Source of the DNA: a virus
Virus record (IMG/VR): IMGVR_UViG_3300010885_012914
Span: 1-28,744 of that record
DNA: 28,744 nucleotides
Reading direction: 5' to 3' (one strand)
This document shows positions 15,769-22,592 of this stretch, piece after piece. Both the position numbers and the translations under genes were made by a program. The stretch's first letter is position 1; each line of letters starts with the position of its first letter. The notes below the pieces were generated by a model, which did not search any database, was not told the DNA's origin, and was given only the letters and a program-made list of their open reading frames with translations.

Positions 15769-16302
15769 TCACGGTCGGCTCAATGTCCAAGGTCGCCAGC
15801 CTGCAACCTCAAACAGTAAACGACCAGCCGCGAGATTAACAACTGGATCGAGCAAAGGCTCTTGGCTGCAGACCTTCATCTGCTTACAGACAAGCCCTGC
15901 ATATTGTGCGTGGTCTTGCTTCCAATGCACACCATTGATCTGCAACAGTCCACTATCTGAGCGGTGTGTGTAGGTGCTGACCTTCAACGTGTTGCAGTTC
16001 GCGTCGACGACGTCGCCACCTATGCGACGTGGACAACACCCTGATTCACGGCTTATGATATGTACTAGGTCGGGGATTTGTTTGGCTTTCCAGCCGACGC
16101 TTAGCGCGATCGGCGCTACCCAACTGCAGTCGCCGTGCTTATATGTTGCTGGCACTAGGGTCGAGGTTGTGGTTGTGGTTGGCTCGATAAGGTAGGGCGT
16201 CACGTCTAGCGTGGTTGGTGCTTCGACTGGCTGTGCTTTCGCGTTTAGCGCGAACAGTGCAACTACGAATAGGACTATGGTGATTTTGGTGATTGTGCGC
16301 AT
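15769..16302 (-). CDS. Secreted lysozyme/transglycosylase-like protein
   Basis: I start this 177-aa protein at the ATG at 16302, which gives a clean signal peptide (MRTITK, then ITIVLFVVALFALNAKA). A longer frame begins at a GTG at 16371 but puts 23 residues before the signal. After a Thr-rich linker (about residues 30-50) comes a lysozyme-like core: IISRESGC with the likely catalytic Glu, SDSGLLQINGVHW, and LDPVVNLAAGRLLFE with a final GWRPW. This is the pattern of SLT-type and actinobacterial cell-wall lytic proteins. Several Cys residues suggest disulphides outside the cell. It follows a two-segment membrane protein, suggesting a second lysis or wall-remodelling module. Confidence 0.75.
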   Translation of the reverse strand: MRTITKITIVLFVVALFALNAKAQPVEAPTTLDVTPYLIEPTTTTTSTLVPATYKHGDCSWVAPIALSVGWKAKQIPDLVHIISRESGCCPRRIGGDVVDANCNTLKVSTYTHRSDSGLLQINGVHWKQDHAQYAGLVCKQMKVCSQEPLLDPVVNLAAGRLLFEVAGWRPWTLSRP

Positions 16303-16388
16303 TTGCCGACTTTCGGTTAAGGCTGGAACGTGTGTGTTCAACAGCGACGTTTTGCGTGGGTCTAGATCCACCCTACTAGATTGATGAG

Positions 16389-16583
16389 TCAGCCTTCTTT
16401 CACTATAGTCTTGCCTAGGCGCACTAACACAAGCACCAGCGCTATTGTGGGTAGGTCAGGTGCTGGTGTTTCGATGTAGTTCTCGTAGCGGTATAAGAAG
16501 ATCGCTGTCACGGCTGCCAGTGTTAGGTAGGCTGTCCAGTTTTTGGTGCGTTCCCATTTTGCGGTGTCGGTTACTTTGATCAT
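16389..16583 (-). CDS. Small two-segment membrane protein, holin candidate
   Basis: The 64-aa product starts MIKVTDTAKWERTKNW at an ATG (16583) preceded by GGAGAAAA and overlapping the upstream TGA (ATGA). It has two hydrophobic segments: about residues 18-31 (AYLTLAAVTAIFLY) and 45-55 (LPTIALVLVLV), joined by a short turn, and a basic end. Class II holins have this size and topology, and the next gene encodes a secreted wall hydrolase. A holin or lysis accessory is therefore plausible; a generic small membrane protein is the alternative. Confidence 0.65.
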   Translation of the reverse strand: MIKVTDTAKWERTKNWTAYLTLAAVTAIFLYRYENYIETPAPDLPTIALVLVLVRLGKTIVKEG

Positions 16584-16780
16584 GATTTTTTCTCCGTGAA
16601 GTCGATGACGTCGTGCATGTTGCAGAACAGATAGGCGGTTTTGCTGTTGATCTTGCGTCGTGTGACGGTTCGACCGTCTTCTCGCAGCATGAACCAGCCG
16701 AAGTGCTCGGTGTACTCTTGTGTGTTCATGTCGAATGTGGTTAGCATTCCTCGTTTTTCGAATCGGGCTATTGTGTCCAT
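16580..16780 (-). CDS. Small hypothetical protein, P4 operon
   Basis: The 66-aa product begins MDTIARFEKRG and includes FGWFMLREDGRTVTRRKI followed by AYLFCNMHDVIDF. It has a plausible beta-strand hairpin and no signal. The ATG at 16780 lies inside the end of the previous gene with AAAGGAAA upstream. It shares the MDT opening with three other early genes. I do not recognise it; small early phage proteins of this kind often target host functions. Confidence 0.65.
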   Translation of the reverse strand: MDTIARFEKRGMLTTFDMNTQEYTEHFGWFMLREDGRTVTRRKINSKTAYLFCNMHDVIDFTEKKS

Positions 16781-16962
16781 GTTTCATTTCCTTTGCTGAG
16801 TGTTGGTTGTGGTGTGTCTTGGTTGATTGTTATTGTGGTGCGTGTGTACCTGTTCCAGTCTACCCACATCTGCGTGTAGACTTGCATGGCTTCTTTCTCA
16901 TTGTCGAACTTGAATGTGATCAAGTGACCTGTGAATGGGTTGACATATTCGACTGTATACAT
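16768..16962 (-). CDS. Small hypothetical protein with FDxxKEA helix motif
   Basis: The 64-aa product begins MYTVEYVNPFTGHLI at the ATG at 16962, preceded by AGGAGA. It has a short strand (ITFKFD) then a helix (NEKEAMQVYTQMWVDW), then a polar tail. Longer open frames over the same region are not real: the ribosome site marks this start. The strand-helix core with Phe-Asp followed by Lys and Ala resembles segments in two other early proteins in this window. Function unknown. Confidence 0.7.
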   Translation of the reverse strand: MYTVEYVNPFTGHLITFKFDNEKEAMQVYTQMWVDWNRYTRTTITINQDTPQPTLSKGNETWTQ

Positions 16963-16964
16963 TG

Positions 16965-17222
16965 CTATTCTCCTGTCATTTCTTTGTCGGTGACGTGTGC
17001 TGTGTCGTAGTTCGATCCGCCGCACAATGCTTTGGATTCGCGGTCTAGCCACACTTTTGTGTGTTGTGGTGTGAGGTAGGTGTTGCTGTACTTCTTGTGG
17101 TCGGTTGCATTGCTGATGCTCATCTTGAAGATGGCGCGTGAGCAACCGTTGCATGTGCTGCGTTGTGGTCGCTTTGCTGATGTGTCCATGTCATTTGTCC
17201 TTTGGTTGGTGTCGTTGTTCAT
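16965..17222 (-). CDS. Small cysteine-containing protein, leaderless start at P4
   Basis: The 85-aa frame opens MNNDTNQRTNDMDTSAKR. Its first ATG is exactly 6 nt after the -10 of promoter P4, so a leaderless mRNA could start on it; a second start, Met12, has AAAGGACA upstream. The core contains TCNGC and later LCGG, four cysteines that could bind zinc. The C-terminus is acidic. The family is not recognised. It is the first gene of an operon running to the secreted lysozyme-like protein. Confidence 0.65.
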   Translation of the reverse strand: MNNDTNQRTNDMDTSAKRPQRSTCNGCSRAIFKMSISNATDHKKYSNTYLTPQHTKVWLDRESKALCGGSNYDTAHVTDKEMTGE

Positions 17223-17228
17223 GTCTCT

Positions 17229-17274
17229 ATCTTACCACACCAGTCTACCATTTGTCAAGCATTTCAACAACCTG
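17229..17274 (-). promoter_or_regulatory. Promoter P4, with upstream CAGGTTGT element
   Basis: The -35 box is TTGACA (17253-17258), the spacer is 18 nt, and the -10 box is TAAGAT (17229-17234). CAGGTTGT (17267-17274) lies 8 nt before the -35. The spacer ends CTGGTGTGG, close to P1 and P2. The ATG of the first gene begins 6 nt after the -10. Confidence 0.85.
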
Positions 17275-17284
17275 ACCACAGAAG

Positions 17285-17298
17285 CCCGTCAGGACGGG
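17285..17298 (-). terminator. Short dyad between the primase gene and P4
   Basis: CCCGTC and GACGGG form a 6-bp dyad with a 2-nt centre, just after the primase-helicase gene. There is no T tract, so terminator function is doubtful. A different dyad lies the same 10 nt upstream of the CAGGTTGT element at P1, so it may be an operator. Confidence 0.3.
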
Positions 17299-17318
17299 GT
17301 TTGGAAGGCTTAGAAATA

Positions 17319-19496
17319 TCATAACCAGTCGTCTATATTGTCGGGGTCGAGGTCGGCAAATGTGGGCGTGCCGACGTTTCCCCCTTGGGGGGGGAAAACG
17401 AACGGCACAACGCCTGCTGTTGCTGTGCCGTCGTGTGCCGAACGTGTGCCGCCGCGTAGCGACGCGTTTTTGTGTTGTGTGCCGTTGTTTGTGCCGTTGT
17501 CTTGTGCTGTTGTGCCGAGTTCACGTGTGCCGTCTGTTGTGCCGATTTTTTCGACCCATGCTTCGATGTTGTTGTTGTCGATCCGTAGCCGTCTAACGCG
17601 TAGCGCTGTGCGTAAGATGTCGCTGGCTGATTTGATGTTGTGTTTTTTCATGAGGTCACGCGCGGCGCGTGCTGTGATGTCGATCGGTGCGTCGAGTTTG
17701 TCCAGTTGTGTGGCTAGTTGTTGTGCGGCGTCGCTGATCTCGTCGCCGATGATGCTGTGTGTCAAGATGCCGTTATATTCGCGTAGTTCAAGTTCGATCT
17801 TGTCAGGTATCCATTGCATTCGGCGGTGTGTGGCTTCGATCAAGATACTGGTGCTGTTGCGTTTAGTGAAGCGCCATACCACATCAACGTCGTCGTTTTT
17901 CGCGCTGCTTCCACGTTGCCCTTTGGCGCTGTCTTTTCCTGCGTGGTCTGCTCGTACCCATGTGACACCGAGTGATTTGAGTGCGACACCTGACCATCTG
18001 TAGAAGGCTCGTAGTGTGTCGGCGTCGTTTTCTTCACCTTCTACTGCTCTTGCTGTGGTGTCGATGATGACCAGTTGTATGTTTTTTTGTGTGACGGCGG
18101 CGATGACAATGTCTGCACCTGCTCTAGTGTCTAGCCCTCCGATCGATGGCAGTAGCACGTAGTGTAGGTGTTGCATGTTGTCTTCTTTGCTGTAGCCGAA
18201 TGCTTCTAACCTGTCTCTGATGTCTGCACCTGTCATCTCATAGTCGATGTATAGCACGGGGATCGGGTCGCGTTTCGGTAGGTTCAACACTGGTCTGCCT
18301 GTGGCTAGCGCGGCTGCAAGTTCGAGCAGCAGCAACGATTTTCCTGATTTCGCGCTGGCGTACAGTGCGTGTGCTCGTCCTCGCGCTAGCAGCGGCTCGC
18401 ACAGCCATTCGGTTTGTTGATTTTCGGTTGACCACAGTTGTTCCCAATCGACGTACCATGTGTCGAGTGGGTCTGTCGATGGTGTTACGATTTTCGGTGT
18501 TGTATCTGATTGGATCGCTTTGATCCATTCGGCGATTTGATCTTCGTTTTGTGCGTTGAGTGTTCGTGCCGCATCGGTGAAGTCGCCGTTGTGTCGTGTT
18601 TGTGTCCAGTAGCCGAATCGGTCGTATGATCCTGTCGGTAGGTTGGCTATCGATGTGGTGAAAACGGTCAGGTTGTCGTTGCCGTTGTGATTGACTGTGG
18701 CGCTTATACCGTCGCGTGGGTGTTTGTCGGGTCGTGTCCAGTAGAAGGTTGTGCCTTCGACGTGGTGTGGTGTCCAGCCGTCGTTCATCAAGAGGTCGTC
18801 CCATGTGGTCGAGCGGTTGAACTTTGTGCCTGCCCGTTCGTCGTTTATACCCTCGTTATTATTGTTTATTATTGGCTTATTCGGGATTTCGCCTATATTA
18901 CCAGTATTAGCAGGGTATTGTTTGGGTATTAGCAGGGTGATTAGCCAGTCGGGGGCTTGGGCGATTTCGATCTCGCCGATGGCGTGGTCTTGTTCCCATT
19001 CGTAGGCGTTGCCGTTGGGGTGGATTGTTGGTGCTACGACGATCTGTGCATTGATGGCTCTGACGTCGATACCTGCGCCGAGCATCCTGCCTGCGCCGTT
19101 TCCGATGTCGGGGTGGTGGTCGGCTAGGGTGTACAGCATGTGTATGCCGCCTGAGCCTGTTCGTGCTCTTACTGTGTCAGGTAGTGGCTGGTGGTCTTGT
19201 TCGAGCCGTTTCAGGGTGGCTGAGCCGCTGTTTTCAGGGTCGTGTTCGTCGATGTCGAGCACGAAATACCGTGTGCCGTTTTCGAGTGTCCCTGTGACTA
19301 TTCCGATGCCATAGCCTTGGTAGTTGCCTTCCCACCATGCTCTGATCGTGCCTGTTTGAGTGGTTGCGACGTCTTGCCATGCGCCCATCGGTGGGCGTTT
19401 TTCTTTCGGTTTGATTGGCACTACACGGTAGCCGTGCGTTGCGTAGTGCAACGCCCACTCTAACGTTATCTCATTCAGTCCCTCGTTGACGTTCAT
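17319..19496 (-). CDS. Primase-polymerase fused to RecA-like helicase
   Basis: The 725-aa protein joins replication priming and unwinding. Residues 10-190 form an archaeo-eukaryotic-type prim-pol domain: HGYRVVPIKPKEKRPP, the metal-binding VLDIDE (Asp81, Asp83) and GSGGIHMLY with His119. Residues 230-310 carry a WDDLL...GW and FYWTRP region that commonly links these domains. Residues 370-545 are a RecA/RepA-like ATPase: SAKSGKS (Walker A, 381-387), LYIDYE, LVIIDT (Walker B, 475-480) and VRADHAGK. A divergent tail may hold a helix-turn-helix (about 590-640). GGAAGG precedes the ATG. The gene overlaps the resolvase by 26 bp. A run of eight C occurs near its 3' end. Confidence 0.9.
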   Translation of the reverse strand: MNVNEGLNEITLEWALHYATHGYRVVPIKPKEKRPPMGAWQDVATTQTGTIRAWWEGNYQGYGIGIVTGTLENGTRYFVLDIDEHDPENSGSATLKRLEQDHQPLPDTVRARTGSGGIHMLYTLADHHPDIGNGAGRMLGAGIDVRAINAQIVVAPTIHPNGNAYEWEQDHAIGEIEIAQAPDWLITLLIPKQYPANTGNIGEIPNKPIINNNNEGINDERAGTKFNRSTTWDDLLMNDGWTPHHVEGTTFYWTRPDKHPRDGISATVNHNGNDNLTVFTTSIANLPTGSYDRFGYWTQTRHNGDFTDAARTLNAQNEDQIAEWIKAIQSDTTPKIVTPSTDPLDTWYVDWEQLWSTENQQTEWLCEPLLARGRAHALYASAKSGKSLLLLELAAALATGRPVLNLPKRDPIPVLYIDYEMTGADIRDRLEAFGYSKEDNMQHLHYVLLPSIGGLDTRAGADIVIAAVTQKNIQLVIIDTTARAVEGEENDADTLRAFYRWSGVALKSLGVTWVRADHAGKDSAKGQRGSSAKNDDVDVVWRFTKRNSTSILIEATHRRMQWIPDKIELELREYNGILTHSIIGDEISDAAQQLATQLDKLDAPIDITARAARDLMKKHNIKSASDILRTALRVRRLRIDNNNIEAWVEKIGTTDGTRELGTTAQDNGTNNGTQHKNASLRGGTRSAHDGTATAGVVPFVFPPQGGNVGTPTFADLDPDNIDDWL

Positions 19497-19815
19497 TTTC
19501 TGACCTTCCCCATTGTTCTAACGTGGTCACGGCTAACCAGCCGTGTTTGCTGTGTTTGATAAATAACACGCCGTCAGGCGCTTTTTTGTTGTTCTGCTGT
19601 TCTTGCAGTTGGGTGATGCCTTCGCGAATCGCTGATGTGATGTCGCGCCAGTGTTTGACTTGGATCGCTGTTGTTGGCATCCCGTCGAGGTCGCCGATGT
19701 CGTCGGCTCGCCCAGCGCCCAACATACGGCGTATCGGCATGCCCAACAGTTCTGTCAACTGTTTCGCCAGTTGCAGTTCTGCTCGATCGCCTTTTCGTTT
19801 GTTTGAGTTTGCCAT
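19471..19815 (-). CDS. Holliday-junction-resolvase-like PD-(D/E)XK nuclease
   Basis: The 114-aa protein starts with KRKGDRAELQLAKQL, where Glu13 is a typical first active-site residue. It continues with RRMLGAGRADDIGDLDG (Asp42 or Asp44) and IQVKHW (Gln52-x-Lys54). E...D...(E/Q)xK is the PD-(D/E)XK core of Hjc-type resolvases and related phage nucleases; Gln in place of the usual Glu also occurs in this family. It would cut branched replication or recombination intermediates before packaging. It lies between two small genes and the primase-helicase in one operon. Confidence 0.8.
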   Translation of the reverse strand: MANSNKRKGDRAELQLAKQLTELLGMPIRRMLGAGRADDIGDLDGMPTTAIQVKHWRDITSAIREGITQLQEQQNNKKAPDGVLFIKHSKHGWLAVTTLEQWGRSENERQRGTE

Positions 19816-19829
19816 CGTTGGTCAGTTTA

Positions 19830-19964
19830 TCATGCATGTTTTGTCCTTTTCTTGATTTCGTGTTCGATTTTGTCGGCTAGTTTGATGATTTCTTCTTCTC
19901 GATGTTTGATGTAAGACCGCTGGACGATCTCATGCAGCAGCCAGTAGTCCTGTAGGGTGAGCAT
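19830..19964 (-). CDS. Small charged helical protein
   Basis: This 44-aa frame starts at the ATG at 19964, which overlaps the previous TAA (TAATG), and ends in TGA at 19830. The product has an aromatic start (LTLQDYWLLHEIVQRSY) and a charged amphipathic helix (HREEEIIKLADKIEHEIKKR). Coupling with the preceding gene and the codon pattern support a real gene. Function unknown; it may bind DNA or a neighbour. Confidence 0.65.
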   Translation of the reverse strand: MLTLQDYWLLHEIVQRSYIKHREEEIIKLADKIEHEIKKRTKHA

Positions 19965-20155
19965 TATTGTTCACACGCTGCGTCATATGCTTCGACTGCC
20001 ATCATTGCCATGTCGTTGTTTTGTTCGTGGTGTGCTGCGTAGAACAGTTGGGCTATGCCTTTCCATCTGCTGATGTCGCGCGACAGTTGCATACTGTTCT
20101 TTCTACAGTCGCGCAGGTCTTGGCTTAGACCGTATGTGCCTTGTTGATATCTCAT
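19964..20155 (-). CDS. Small hypothetical protein downstream of WhiB
   Basis: The 63-aa product is mostly helical (LSQDLRDCRKNSMQLSRD; GIAQLFYAAHHEQ; MMAVEAYDAACEQ). Its ATG overlaps the whiB stop (ATGA) and its stop overlaps the 44-aa gene. It has no signal or metal motif. I do not recognise a family; co-translation with the WhiB protein may mean a regulatory partnership. Confidence 0.68.
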   Translation of the reverse strand: MRYQQGTYGLSQDLRDCRKNSMQLSRDISRWKGIAQLFYAAHHEQNNDMAMMAVEAYDAACEQ

Positions 20156-20586
20156 TTTTTCAGTCCTTCGAATATGGTTTTGAACTTCATGATGCGCACG
20201 TGATGGTACACGGTTGCGGTTGATATTTCCAGTTCTCTACTTGTCGCTTTCACAGGATCTGTTCTTCCTGCGTTTTTGTAGCGTGTGTAGGTGTCGTAGG
20301 TCAGTTGTTCGCGTGTTCTGTCTTTGTCATTTGCTGATGATGCTATCTCGCGCCGTGCTCGTGGTGACAAGCCGCCCCAAATACCGTACTCTATGTTGTT
20401 GATGATTGCGTAACGTGCACAGTCGTCTTGCACTGGACATCTGTTGCACATGGACACCGCTGTCGCAGCGCCGCTGTCAGTCATTGTTTCAGGAAAAAAC
20501 AAGTTGAAAGAAGCGCCACGACATTCGGCATTTACCATCCATCGAGCATCGCCATCCGTCAGTGATGGGAAGTCGAAATATTCCAT
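20152..20586 (-). CDS. WhiB-family Fe-S transcriptional regulator
   Basis: The 144-aa protein has the WhiB signature: Cys22, then Cys47-x2-Cys50-x5-Cys56 (MCNRCPVQDDCARYA), which ligates a [4Fe-4S] cluster, and the turn GIWGG (68-72). The following SPRARRE is the basic start of the usual DNA-contact region. An extra C-terminal part (about 95-140) has the look of a helix-turn-helix (SRELEISTATVYHHVRI). WhiB proteins bind the primary sigma factor and occur only in actinobacteria and their phages, so this fixes the host phylum. It lies in the recombination/replication operon and could control a switch in phage or host transcription. Confidence 0.9.
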   Translation of the reverse strand: MEYFDFPSLTDGDARWMVNAECRGASFNLFFPETMTDSGAATAVSMCNRCPVQDDCARYAIINNIEYGIWGGLSPRARREIASSANDKDRTREQLTYDTYTRYKNAGRTDPVKATSRELEISTATVYHHVRIMKFKTIFEGLKK

Positions 20587-20939
20587 TAGATCAGTTCGTC
20601 TGCGTCTATTGGTTTGCCTTTAACAACTGTCACTTCAAAATGTTTGAGTGTTTTGTTGCCTGCGAGTTTCTCTACACGTGTGTGCACGATTGTGATCGTG
20701 TCACCTACGTTCGGTTTTTTCTCTGCTACGAGGCGCAGTAGTTGTGTTTGAGATACCAAGATCTCGAATTTGTCGCCTGCTACGTCGACAGTGAGTGATG
20801 GGTATTTGTTGCCGTCGGGCATTGTTGCCACTCGGATCGAGTTGATGATGCCTGATATCTGATCGCCTTCGTTTTCAGGTTTCCATCTGTTGTAGTCGCC
20901 ACCTACAGGTCGTTCGAACTCTTGCCAGTTGATGCTCAT
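20586..20939 (-). CDS. Possible OB-fold / ssDNA-binding protein
   Basis: The 117-aa protein begins SINWQEFERPVGGDYNRW and has alternating beta-strands (DQISGIINSIRVATMPDG; YPSLTVDVAGDKFEILVS; GDTITIVHTRVEKLAG). The arrangement and aromatic N-terminus recall an OB-fold single-strand DNA-binding protein. Its position next to a Cas4/RecB-like nuclease and upstream of resolvase and primase genes fits such a role. No family is certain from the sequence. Its ATG overlaps the TGA of the nuclease gene and its stop overlaps the whiB start (TAATG). Confidence 0.6.
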   Translation of the reverse strand: MSINWQEFERPVGGDYNRWKPENEGDQISGIINSIRVATMPDGNKYPSLTVDVAGDKFEILVSQTQLLRLVAEKKPNVGDTITIVHTRVEKLAGNKTLKHFEVTVVKGKPIDADELI

Positions 20940-22378
20940 TTTTGTGTCGCTTTCTGAACACTATATGTGTTCTGTTCGGTGTTGTATGTTACTGCTGATC
21001 TGCCGTCGCGGATTTGCGACAACATTTCAGACATCTGTGTGATTTGGTAAATGTCACAGCCGCCTAGGATCGCGCCTAGTGGCTGGTCTGTTTTGTAGCC
21101 TAGTGTTTCGATGATGGTGATGAGCAGGTCTGCTGAGCCTTCAGCATCGTTCAGTGCGTTGAGCATGAACTCGACCAGCGCTGCTCGTCGCAGTGTCGGT
21201 TTACCACTGAGCGAGATTGATTTCTTCGCTGCGCTGGCTTCTTTCGCTAATGCTTTGGCTGTTGCTTGTACTCGTTGGTTTGATTCGGCTAGTTTGTTTC
21301 GTAGTCTGATGATTTCGTCTTCGTCGATTAGCAGGTTGTCGCTTGGCAGTTCGGCTGGTTCTTTGATTTCGGTTTTTACTGGTGGTGGTGGTCGTTTGAC
21401 GATGATGTCGTTGAATGCAACGGTGTGGTTTGCTTCGATCCGTGTTACGAGTTGGTTGATTTCGTTGAGTTGCTGCATTGTATGCACGTGGTCTGATTTC
21501 ATTGTTGGCATCGATGGCGACCACTGTTGCACAAGTTCTTGCAGCGCGGCAGGGTAGTTGTCTTTGATGTAGGTGATGCGTTTGCGTAGGTTGTCTGCTC
21601 GTCGTGGCTGTTCTTCAGGGTCGGCTGTTGGTGATGGCATTCTGCCGAGCAGCATCTCTTTCGGTGTCATGCTGTGCAGGTGTTTGGCTGCTTTGAAGTA
21701 TTCCCAACCGAGGTTGATGTCGCAGCCGACAACTTCATATGTGCCGTCGATCGCGAATCTGACTACTACGCCGTGTTTGATTTCGGGCATTGGTTGTGCT
21801 TTGCCGTCGTCATCAAGCATCTCTTCTCCGAATGCGTATGCGGCGAGTTGTGCAGCGACTTCAGGGTAGACGGCTTTGCTTGTTTTGTAGTCGAGTATGA
21901 CAAGGTCGTCGCCAAACTGTGGCATTTTGCAGATCATGTCGAATGAGCCTGCGTAGCCGATTTTGTCGTTGAACACTGTCTGTTCGATGTAGACGGGGAT
22001 TGGTTGGTGGTCGGCGAAGAATGCGCGTAGCGCTTCTACGTAGCCGCCGATTGCGTCTGCCCATACTGGCAGTGTGCCTGTGCGTGCGTAGGCTTCAGCG
22101 ATTGCGTGTACGTCTGTGCCTCGTGATGCTGCGCGATCCAGCGAGCGTAGCGGTTCGCGTTTGAGTAGGTCGACGGCTGCTTGGTCGTCCAGTGCGAGCC
22201 ATGTGTCTTTCATTTTGACGGCGTATTTTGCTACTTCACCTGCAGCCCAATGTTTTAGTGCGTCGCCTTTGCCGACAACGCCGAGAACTGTTGTAACTGA
22301 CGGGTATTGTGCGCCTGTCGTTGGGTGGGTGTAGAGCCTGCCGCGTGCGGTGGTTGTTGCTAGTTTTGGTGATGTCAT
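20936..22378 (-). CDS. Cas4/RecB-like PD-(D/E)XK exonuclease
   Basis: The 480-aa protein carries the RecB-type nuclease core: RGTDVHAIAEAY with His91, GYAGSFDMIC with Asp147, LVILDYKTSK with Asp163 and Lys165, and a QLAAYAFG motif around residues 177-183. These are the expected motifs of phage PD-(D/E)XK exonucleases of the Cas4/PDDEXK_1 type. No cysteine cluster of a true Cas4 is seen. Residues about 330-480 form a charged helical extension, partly coiled coil (DEDEIIRLRNKLAESNQRVQ), that may bind a partner. It begins the replication operon after a strong terminator and probably processes DNA ends for recombination. Confidence 0.85.
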   Translation of the reverse strand: MTSPKLATTTARGRLYTHPTTGAQYPSVTTVLGVVGKGDALKHWAAGEVAKYAVKMKDTWLALDDQAAVDLLKREPLRSLDRAASRGTDVHAIAEAYARTGTLPVWADAIGGYVEALRAFFADHQPIPVYIEQTVFNDKIGYAGSFDMICKMPQFGDDLVILDYKTSKAVYPEVAAQLAAYAFGEEMLDDDGKAQPMPEIKHGVVVRFAIDGTYEVVGCDINLGWEYFKAAKHLHSMTPKEMLLGRMPSPTADPEEQPRRADNLRKRITYIKDNYPAALQELVQQWSPSMPTMKSDHVHTMQQLNEINQLVTRIEANHTVAFNDIIVKRPPPPVKTEIKEPAELPSDNLLIDEDEIIRLRNKLAESNQRVQATAKALAKEASAAKKSISLSGKPTLRRAALVEFMLNALNDAEGSADLLITIIETLGYKTDQPLGAILGGCDIYQITQMSEMLSQIRDGRSAVTYNTEQNTYSVQKATQK

Positions 22379-22420
22379 ATCGGTATCCTATCGTAGGGGT
22401 GTAACACGGTGGTGGACGTT

Positions 22421-22494
22421 TCCGTTTTCTTTCCCTTGCACGGGGGCTATTTGAGTCGCATTGGCGGCTTCTGATGCAAGGGAAAGGCTCGGAA
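22421..22494. repeat. Inverted pair of the 18-nt motif before the nuclease gene
   Basis: A divergent copy (22421-22440) and an exact copy of the 18-nt repeat (22476-22493) face each other. Perfect 12-bp arms lie at 22429-22440 and 22475-22486, with 34 nt between them. The pair sits between the dUTPase terminator and the nuclease ATG. It could be a two-site operator or form a long stem in RNA. Confidence 0.85.
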
Positions 22495-22510
22495 AGGGTA
22501 GGGAAACTAA

Positions 22511-22548
22511 ACGGGCGCGGTGCTTGATGGGGGTTGCACCGCGCCCGT
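22511..22548 (-). terminator. Intrinsic-like terminator of the purZ/dUTPase operon
   Basis: A perfect 13-bp GC-rich stem (22511-22523 with 22536-22548) and 12-nt loop lie 45 nt after the dUTPase gene. In the direction of transcription it is followed by TTTAGTTTCCC, a modest T-rich stretch. It is the best terminator in the window and separates the nucleotide operon from the replication operon. Confidence 0.85.
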
Positions 22549-22592
22549 CGCCGCGCTCAAGCCGAAAAGGACAGAACGACGAGCGCGACATC

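Noticed and set aside
17333-17524. Eight-C run and near palindrome close to the end of the primase-helicase gene, with an overlapping frame
   Set aside because: The -1 frame adds about 30 residues of unremarkable sequence and the +1 frame looks like a shadow; no conserved domain argues for a programmed shift.
22388-22591. Minus-strand frame across the purZ-operon terminator
   Set aside because: It would translate the terminator hairpin and the repeat, and has no ribosome site or protein-like pattern.
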